DNA of 64,000 nt from Nipponacmea schrenckii (Eukaryota; Mollusca; Gastropoda; Lottiidae): assembly GCA_030562195.1 (NCBI GenBank), contig CM060201.1, forward strand, positions 32,346,067-32,410,066, given 5' to 3'. The notes beneath the pieces were generated by a model, which saw nothing but the letters and a program-made list of their open reading frames with translations, had not been told where the DNA came from and did not search any database. The translations under genes and the position numbers were made by a program. Shown here in pieces: positions 24,601 through 33,600 of this stretch (position 1 is its first letter; every line of letters starts with the position of its first letter).

Positions 24601-27600
24601 AGTGTAGAAAGCAATAGATGTTGTTGAATATGTGTTTCCAATGTGTGTTGTGAAGAGACGGTGTATGAAATATCACTGGATTAATCAAATAGAAAGAATT
24701 ATTTTATCTTTCAGAATTAACAGAAGAGATCAGTAAATGTTGTTCTGCTTGTTTTAATCGTATTGCTAGACGTATGGGTACAAACCCACAAACAAATGAA
24801 CCACTAGTTCAACTAGTTACAGAACAGACTGAAGGTAAGATAAGAATTAACTTAATAAAATATTGATAGTCTATGATAAAGAAGATAAGCTAGTAATGGG
24901 AAATGGTGTCCAACTCCATTCCATTCATCATACTTCCTTGAAGACGGGGTAATAATTCGCTTATAATTATTTTGGCCCTAGAATCTTTCTAGGAAATCCC
25001 AGACAATCAAATGAAATCACTCCTTATGGGCACTTTGTTCTTATTTCTATCTCTTCAAAATGTAGTGTAGTGGGCTTAGTGTAATATAGGTTATTAAGAC
25101 CTTGTCAAAACCTAAATTGCTAAAAAACATATTCTAGTGTAATTAAGCACAAGATATATGGATAAACTATTCTGACATTTATTAACTCAACATTTTACAT
25201 ACTCAAACAGGCAGTGTTATCAACGGAAATGAATAATATAACAAGACTAACTAATATATATAGTATATAAATGTTCTAGTGTATTATTAAATGACAATAT
25301 TGATAATCTAGTTAATTTCATTTCTAGATGTAATAGAAACTTCAAGATGGACAGAAGAAGAAATGGATATAGCCAAACAAGGTATGTTGATATACTTATT
25401 CATTATTATGATCATAACCAGTTATCTCCCATGTACATGTACATATCTTAAGTAATTTCTACACAAACTCATTGCTCAGATGTCAATTCTTTTGTTGTAG
25501 TTTGATAGGTTTTACAAATGAGGATGAAACACTCATTTCTTATGAATTTTTATTTATGAATATTTACGTTTTATTGTCACACGCTACAGTGAAGCTGTGA
25601 TCTCTAATGAGGTAATAACATTCACCATTCATTCAAAGTGACAAGTGAAAATTCGGTGTTTATCAATCAATTTTTATTCATTTAATTTTCTAAGTTCTCG
25701 AATGAGTTAGTGACGTTAGTGACGTGTGCTGTTCTTTCTAATAAACACAAGGAAATAAACATTGAATTGTAACTAATTTCAGGACTGCGAGAACATGGCC
25801 GAGACTGGGCAGCTATAGCTAATGTTGTGGGTTCTAAAACAGAGGCTCAGTGTAAAAACTTCTATTTCAACTACAAAAAGAAATTCAACCTAGAAGCCAT
25901 TGTTGCTGAACACAAGGAAAAGGTATATGAACATTTTTAATGGGGATTAATTTGTTATGCATTAAAGCATGGAAAGAAAAAAGCCTGACAGTAAAATACA
26001 TGTATGTTACAGATTGTTTCTTTCATCTCAATGAATTTATGCAGTTGCTTTAATGAAAGTACCATCAATTTATTGCATAAGTTTCACATCCACGTAGTAT
26101 AGAATATTTCTTAAATTAGTTATAAAGCAACAGATATTCTTTTAATATGTTTCCATAAAGCTTGAGAAGCTATGGTGATTCAGTGAGTAAGATGCTTTGT
26201 TGCTAACCTGAAGGTCCCAGATTCAATGCTGGCATAGGTCAACCTTCAAATTTTTTAACCAAGTTTCCCATTGTCACTGATGCATAAAGTTGAAAAACAT
26301 CTAGTCATTCAGGCTGTGTATGTTAAAGATCCCAAGCAGTAAAAAAAGAGTGGACTTATGCCGCTGTCCTGGCAAAATCCCTCTCATTGTACCCTTCATG
26401 GTGTTGCCTGTCTTCATGAGCCTATTAGGTGCAAAGAAGGATGTAAACTCCATACATTTCATTTTCATTTCATATAGTTTGATGACAAAAGAACAGTATC
26501 AACATGTGAAAGTGTAGCCTCAACCTTAACTGCCCATTCTGATGATGATATATCTATGGGTGGAGATGAACCAGGTGATAGAGATGATTCTGATACTACT
26601 AGTGCACCCAGTCCAACACCAATGCAGATTGATGAAGGTAAAATATTAATTAAACTATAATCTGTTACTGTATGAGGGTTATGGTCGTATATCAGATAAA
26701 GGTTTGGTTGGAAATTTGAATAAATTCACAGTTGTCTATATTTACATGTTCGAGTCATGCTAATTTTGATACTAGTTCTTAGTGTGAATTGAAGTAGTGC
26801 CTTCACTTCCATCTCAATGTGAGCGACATCTTAAATAATTGTTTACATTGAAGAGGTCTAAAATAAGAAAATGTTATTGACTATTCTGAATGTTTTGGTG
26901 ATGAAGCAGTGGTGTTAATTGTGATATAATTCTCTTTTAAATTTAAGAATAAATTTTTAAAAAAATATAGCTAATAATAATAGGATATTTGTCAATTAAT
27001 TACTTTACTCTTTAGGATAGAATCATACTCAATGGGAAGTCAAAAAAATCCCTGTATTTGTAACATTTTTTATCTTTTTTGCAAGATATACAAAATATCT
27101 TCTGATTTCAAATCAAACAGCTATATTTTAAGAAAGGCATCTCGAGCATGTTTATTCATGGTTTCAAGATTCAAGCTATATTTTCACAATGACCTTTGAA
27201 CTTCAGGTGATAATGTGAAGATAGAAAAACCCACATCAACAACTGAACCAGGGGTAGAATCTAGTAATCATGCCCTGTCTCAAGCATCCCTTAATGATAA
27301 AACACTCAGTGCATCACAGGGTAGTTTAAGAAGCATACCAGATAATGATAGTAGTGCTACACTGAGTGCCGATGAAGGACCTGGTCCAGGTTCTACTGGT
27401 CATCATGGTGGATCATCCAGACCCTCTAGTGCTGGTGGACATAGTCAACCTAGGATTTCATATTGTAAGTCAAAAGTTAATTTCTTCAGTATGCTTGCTT
27501 GGTTTTGGATCCAAATTTCACCATCAAGAACTTCAATTCAAATTCTAAATTTTCAAATTTTATTTCATGGTAATCTATTTAACAAAACACTGTCAAACGA

Positions 27601-30600
27601 TAAAGGAAATGATAGGAAATATTTCCTTTATTTCAGCTGTAACACCATCAACTTCACCTGGTTCTCAAAGTCGTGTTAGATTACAGGCTCCTCCTCCCAA
27701 CAGTAGATACAGTCCAGCTACAGGACTTCCCACCCAAATGGCAATACCCATTGACGTCAAGATCCATAGTCCAAGACCTGTGTCATCTCCAGGATACCCT
27801 CAAGGTCGTATTGGACACAGTGCTAGTCCATCCTTGTCACAAGTATCTCAGTTGTCCAGACCTCCAAGTAATGATCCTAGAGAGGTACAGGGAATCGACT
27901 TCTCTGCTGGTCAGATGGCCCATTATCAAGGAAGATTGACACCCCATGAAAACCGCCACTCACCAAGACCTCCCAGTGGCCATTCTGACAACAGTCGATC
28001 AGCAATATCACCAAAGGTTCAGAAAGCACCATGTGTCAGAGATCTGATTAATTCAGCCATTGAAAGAAATTTGAATCATCAAGGTTCTCATGGTTCTGAA
28101 CATATCACTGGTATACCATTACAAAAACAAAGTAAGTTAGTTATGACAGCTATGACCAATTTAACCTTTTGAACACTATTAGTGTGAATAAAGTAAAATG
28201 TTGTATACCCTGAAGATATATCTAAGCGTATGATGTTAACATTATGTAACGTCTCACGGTGATGTCCGTTGTCGATAATAGTTTAGTATTCCAGACAATT
28301 TGTTGACTTACTTGGCATATAATACCTATTTCTGGTATAGTTTAAAATGCTTGTTGAATCCCTTTTAGTCGGTGTATAGACAGGGCTGAAAATCAAAAAT
28401 CCACCCTGATTTTCCACCCACTTTATTAATAGGAGTGGTGTGTGTTTAGGAGAGTACATTAAAAGTTCGGGGGTGTCAAATAGAAAACTTGCTCATTAGT
28501 TACTAGTATAAGTATCTCTCGCCTTCATCTATTGATGGTTTAGAATCCCTGTTTTTGAGGTATCATTCAATCTAATTTGGACCATGATATTTATAATTGT
28601 GTTTTGTATATTTTAGGACCAGATTCTGGACCTCCAACTGTTCTAGTGCCAGTAATGGGAGCACACTCTGGCCAACCTCAGGATTTAAGAAAAGAGAAAG
28701 CTGAGTCAGGGGCAGTGATGCAAGTTGATCCAAGAACTGGTATACCTTATGCCCGATACCCAGATAGGGACCCCCATGACATTCGTCATCCCAGAGAAGA
28801 TATACAAGATTTTTCAAGGAGAGTTGATCAAGTAGGACCTCATGGTTATAAGGGCAATCCTAGAGATTTTGAATCCCCAAGGCAAAGAATGCACGATCCC
28901 TACCCAAGAATGTCAGATCCACAGCTCAGCAGACCTATGGGGGCTCCCCCTCCAGCTCACTCCCATCATACTCCATCTCATCATACTGCTGAAATGTTAA
29001 AACAACCTAGACCAGATAGTCGTGGCAAATCCCCTATCTATCCTCCTGATCATACAAGCTCTCTTTCTTCAGCTGTAAGAGTCTTGCCTCCATCTCAATA
29101 TGAACAAGCTCGTCACTCTCCAGCTAATCAAAGAGGTATTCCTCCTCCTCCACCATTGATAAACAGTACAGCATCTAAAATGTCACCAAAACTTGCCCGA
29201 TCTCCTCCCAGTAGCTCACACAGTCTACCACCAACAGGATCTATCACTCATGGAACTCCTGGAGCTCAGTATTTGTCTCCAGGAGGTCATCCAAGTCATA
29301 TGGCTCAGAGAAGGCCAGAAGGACTTCCCAGACAAACAACACCTCCAAGAGTAGAAGGTTCCATAACTAAAGGTACCCCTATGAGTCGTGAAGGCATGGG
29401 AAGAGGAGCACCAGGCCAGATGGATGTTAGGATGATGGATCCTCATGGAAGAGGTATATATGAGCAAGGCTACAGACAAGGTGTTCCACAAGGAATGGTT
29501 GAAAGGGGTCAGCCACAGTCCATTGAAGTTCAGAAAGGTCAGTACCCATATCAATATCCATATCCAGAGCAAGCTGTTCCTTATAGCTCAAAAGCTACAT
29601 TAATGAGTGACTTTTACACTGCTCAACAAATGGATAGGAGAGCCAATGCTGCCTCAGAGAAAGAAGGACGATCACCACCACCACCGCAAAGAACATTTCC
29701 AGGTGTTATGGATCCCAGAATGCCCCATCCCCAGCATACCCAGCATCCTCAACATCCACAGATACCCCCTTACAGTTCACCAGGAATGGTATACCTTGCT
29801 CATCAAGGCCACCAACAATCTCAAGCTTCAGACAGACAAGGAAAGTCATCTCCTTATCCTCCACATTGTGCTCCTTCACCCAGAGAGGAAAAATCACGAC
29901 CAGTTGCATGGGGACAAGCTGGAATGCCTAGTCAATCATCCAGTGTACCTGTAAGTCAGCATTTCTCTCCACGGCCAAGCATTGTCACCGGTACTGGTAA
30001 AGCCAGTCAAATGCACATGGCTGATAGTACCAGTAGACAAGCTGTATCACCAAGACATGCTGAAATCCCACAGATGTTGGGTGGTCCTAGAGATGGAAGA
30101 CATCACACATCACCAGGTCAAGTAAGAGCATCTATGAGACCTGGAGATCATGATCCAGCAGAACTCGTGCATTCTAGAAGACCAGATCAGCTTCAGAGTC
30201 ACATGATGGCTGAAAGAGCGAGAAGAGCTGAACAGGATGCCAGAGTCCAAGAACATTATCGCCAACGTTCAAACACTAACCCTGACCAGCCAGTTGTGAT
30301 TGACAGTGATGGCTCTCCTGGTGATACAGGTTCTCACAAGAAAATGACTGATCCAGAATATGTGAGGGAAAAATTGGGCAAAGACTCTTCAGGAGTAGGA
30401 CATGGTCCTGCCTTGATGTTGACAGCTTTTCAGAAAGATTCCCATCAATCATCTATACCAACATCTGAAATGCAAACTAATCAAAGACAGAGTTTAACAG
30501 CGGCAACACTCATTGACGCTATCATTACACATCAAATTAACCAAACTTCAGATGATAAAGAAAATAAGTCTCATCCTTCTCAAAGATCTTCCAAAGATGA

Positions 30601-33600
30601 TCATCCTTTACCTTCATCTTATCATCCAGACCATAGACAGAAATACCCAAAGACAAAACATATGTATCAACAAGTTGAGAGTTCTAACCCTTACATTGGA
30701 CACTCTGATCCTTCCAAGCCTCCTCAGCCACCAACCATAGCATACCCTCCATCTAGTCATCAGCAGTTTTTGATGGCTCAGAGGCCAAGCATTGTATCTG
30801 GACTTGCTGGAAAGCCACCTCCTCCTCAACAAATAGATCGACCTGAACTTGGTGAAATACGTCCTTCACAATCAGCACCACATGGTGTTCCTGGTCGTTC
30901 ACCCATGTCAAGTCGACCACCCTCCACACCAGCATCTACTGATGGTAATAGTCATGATGACGCAGTTAAAGCTGGTTACACTTTAGGACAACATATTCAT
31001 AACATTATACTTGGTAATTATCCAAGTAATGGAGGAAGTAATAAAGGAGGCAGTATATTAAACCAGATTACCACTGCTCCAGGTAGGAATATTTCAGTTT
31101 ACAATTATCATCTTAATTTCGGTAAGATAAAATAAAGATACAGTTATCTGATTTGCAAATAAAACTAACTAAAAATGATTTTAGTGATTGACTATTCATA
31201 TGAAAAAACACTAAAATTGACCCACAGCTTATAATTTCCTTTTCCTCTATTTTGTTTTCCCCTATATTGTTGTTCTTTCTTCAATCCTTGCTACAGTTAT
31301 CTTCTACTTAACGTTTTAAAATCTGAAATTACATTTTTGTCTGAAGAGTCTGAAATTTTATCTTCCTTTATTTTGTACACCCTCCCTCATCTGAAATTCA
31401 CCTAAGTGAGAAAGTGACATAGCTTTGGAATATTTTTATTCCTCTGTTTTTTTATAGGGTTTTTTAGGGCTTTTAGCTTACGTAAAATTCCTTCAGTTCA
31501 CCACATTTATTTATATTTCAGATCAACCATCAGGTCAGCAATATCTTCATCCAGACCATATGAACCCAAGACCCAGTGTAACTCCTCCAGTAACTCGAGT
31601 TTCTCCTTCTGATAGTTATGCTGTTGGTTCTACTACTGATACCAGACCACGTAGTTTATCAGCCAGTGCTTCAGCTCCAGTTCCTTATGGTGGTTATCAG
31701 AACTGGAAGAAAAGAGCTTCACATCAGGTATGTGAGATTCAGTTTCTTTCTTGATTCATTAGCTTATTAGGTGCTCCATTCATTTCATTTAAATCTGAAA
31801 ATAATAGTTAATAATGTTGTTTACTGTGTCAGGGCTGTTGATGTGGCTCTATTTATTGCACGTGTCAGGCATGGCATTTCAAGTGTCTGAGGATCAAAAT
31901 TCTCTTGTGGACATCAAATGTATAGGTTAGCCATATCATGTTATTTACAGTAACTGCATACTTACCCCTTACATGAATGACTTTATTGATTCAATGGTGC
32001 AATGTAATGTGGCCAACACCCCTTCTTGAGTCTATATACCTTATAGATGTGATTGTGGTATTTTATTGCGTTTGATGAATATTGAAGGAGATCCACAAAA
32101 TCATCCATTTATTTACTTTACAGCAAGAGCAGGAACAGATTTCACAATCAAATCCAGATATTAGTGTAATTGTATCTTCACACCAGGAGAGTTCTCTACA
32201 AGGGCCACCATCCCATCATGGATCAAATAGCTCTATAGCTCAATCTAGATCACCCATGCCATCTTCACCTGCTATTCCTTCTGTCATGATTGAGACACCA
32301 TCATCTTCAGGTTAGTTAAAACACCAGTTGATCTACATAAGGGATTTTCAACCTAGGGGGAATTAATCGTCTCCAAGGGGGGCAATTTTAAAATATATGT
32401 CATGTATTAAGATGCTTATGCTGATATCATGGACTATATTGAAACGTTCCAAATCTAAAGACTTTGTAGGGAAGGGATAAGGACGGGTACTGCACTCAAG
32501 CAGGATTCCTGAAAGTGGCAAGAAATGCTTTATATAGACTTCAAATAAAAAAATATTTTTGGGGGCAAATAAACATTTTCTTTATTTCCGCCTTATGCCT
32601 TGATAAAGTTAGGAACCTGAAAATACTTCTGTATTTGATAAAATTACTGTGGTTTGTTTCAGGAGAAATGTTTGATAATAATAGTGCTAAAGGATCACCA
32701 ACATCAACCCAACAACATACACTAAGTAGTCTAATGGCTAGAACTAAAACTGGTAAGAAAGTGTTATCTTATAACCAATAGTCATATCTTATAACACAGT
32801 GAGTCAGATATCTTATATCACGTAAGTTTGTAAATTCTGGGATTGATAGGATTATACAGCCAATCATAGTTAAGGCCATCTAATATGTAAACAATCTTTA
32901 TGTCAAGGGCTTTGATTGGCTGTCTTTCCTTACATACAATTTATCAAAGCTCAAAAAGCTATATTTGGTGAAAAATGGCTATTGCAGTCAAGGTATGACA
33001 CAAAGTAATAGTTTGACTTGTGAAATGGGAGTAATGAACACAATAATATATTGATAAGAATACAGCCTACAGAACCATAACCATATTACATCTTAATTCT
33101 AGGTGCTGCTGATAGTACAGCTCCAACCAGCTCCAGTTCGGATGGCTCTGGTAGTCAGAAACCTGTTGAAATTTCACCACAAGAATATGTTAAGAGCAAG
33201 ATTGAGAAGGTGCTAAGAGAGGATCCTCAAACTACTGACAAAGGTCAAAGTAGCCAATTGAGCAATCTACGTCCTCAGCCATCAGAAAAGACACCCCCTT
33301 CTAGTCAGAGACAAGCCACCTCCACAATTTCTCCAGTTCCTTGGATTCAAGATTCTGGTCATGGATCAGCTTCAAAAGATGGTGGTGGTGCAGAGCAGAG
33401 ATCAAGAGAGGAACAGAATCAGTCTGGACCCAAACCTCCTTCAACTTTATTTCCACCCACTGTTGATGCTTCAGATTTGAACTTGACCCAACACCAGCAG
33501 CCATTTATGAAGAAAAGAATGTTTGCTAATCGCTCTCGAGGTAAAGATGAACCTGTGGGAAAATTCAGCCAACCTCAAGCTCCAAGGGATGCAGCACACC

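Noticed and set aside
29225..29954. ORFs of about 115 codons in other frames of the large NCoR exon
   Set aside because: Shadow frames of a real exon whose frame is fixed by conserved motifs on both sides.
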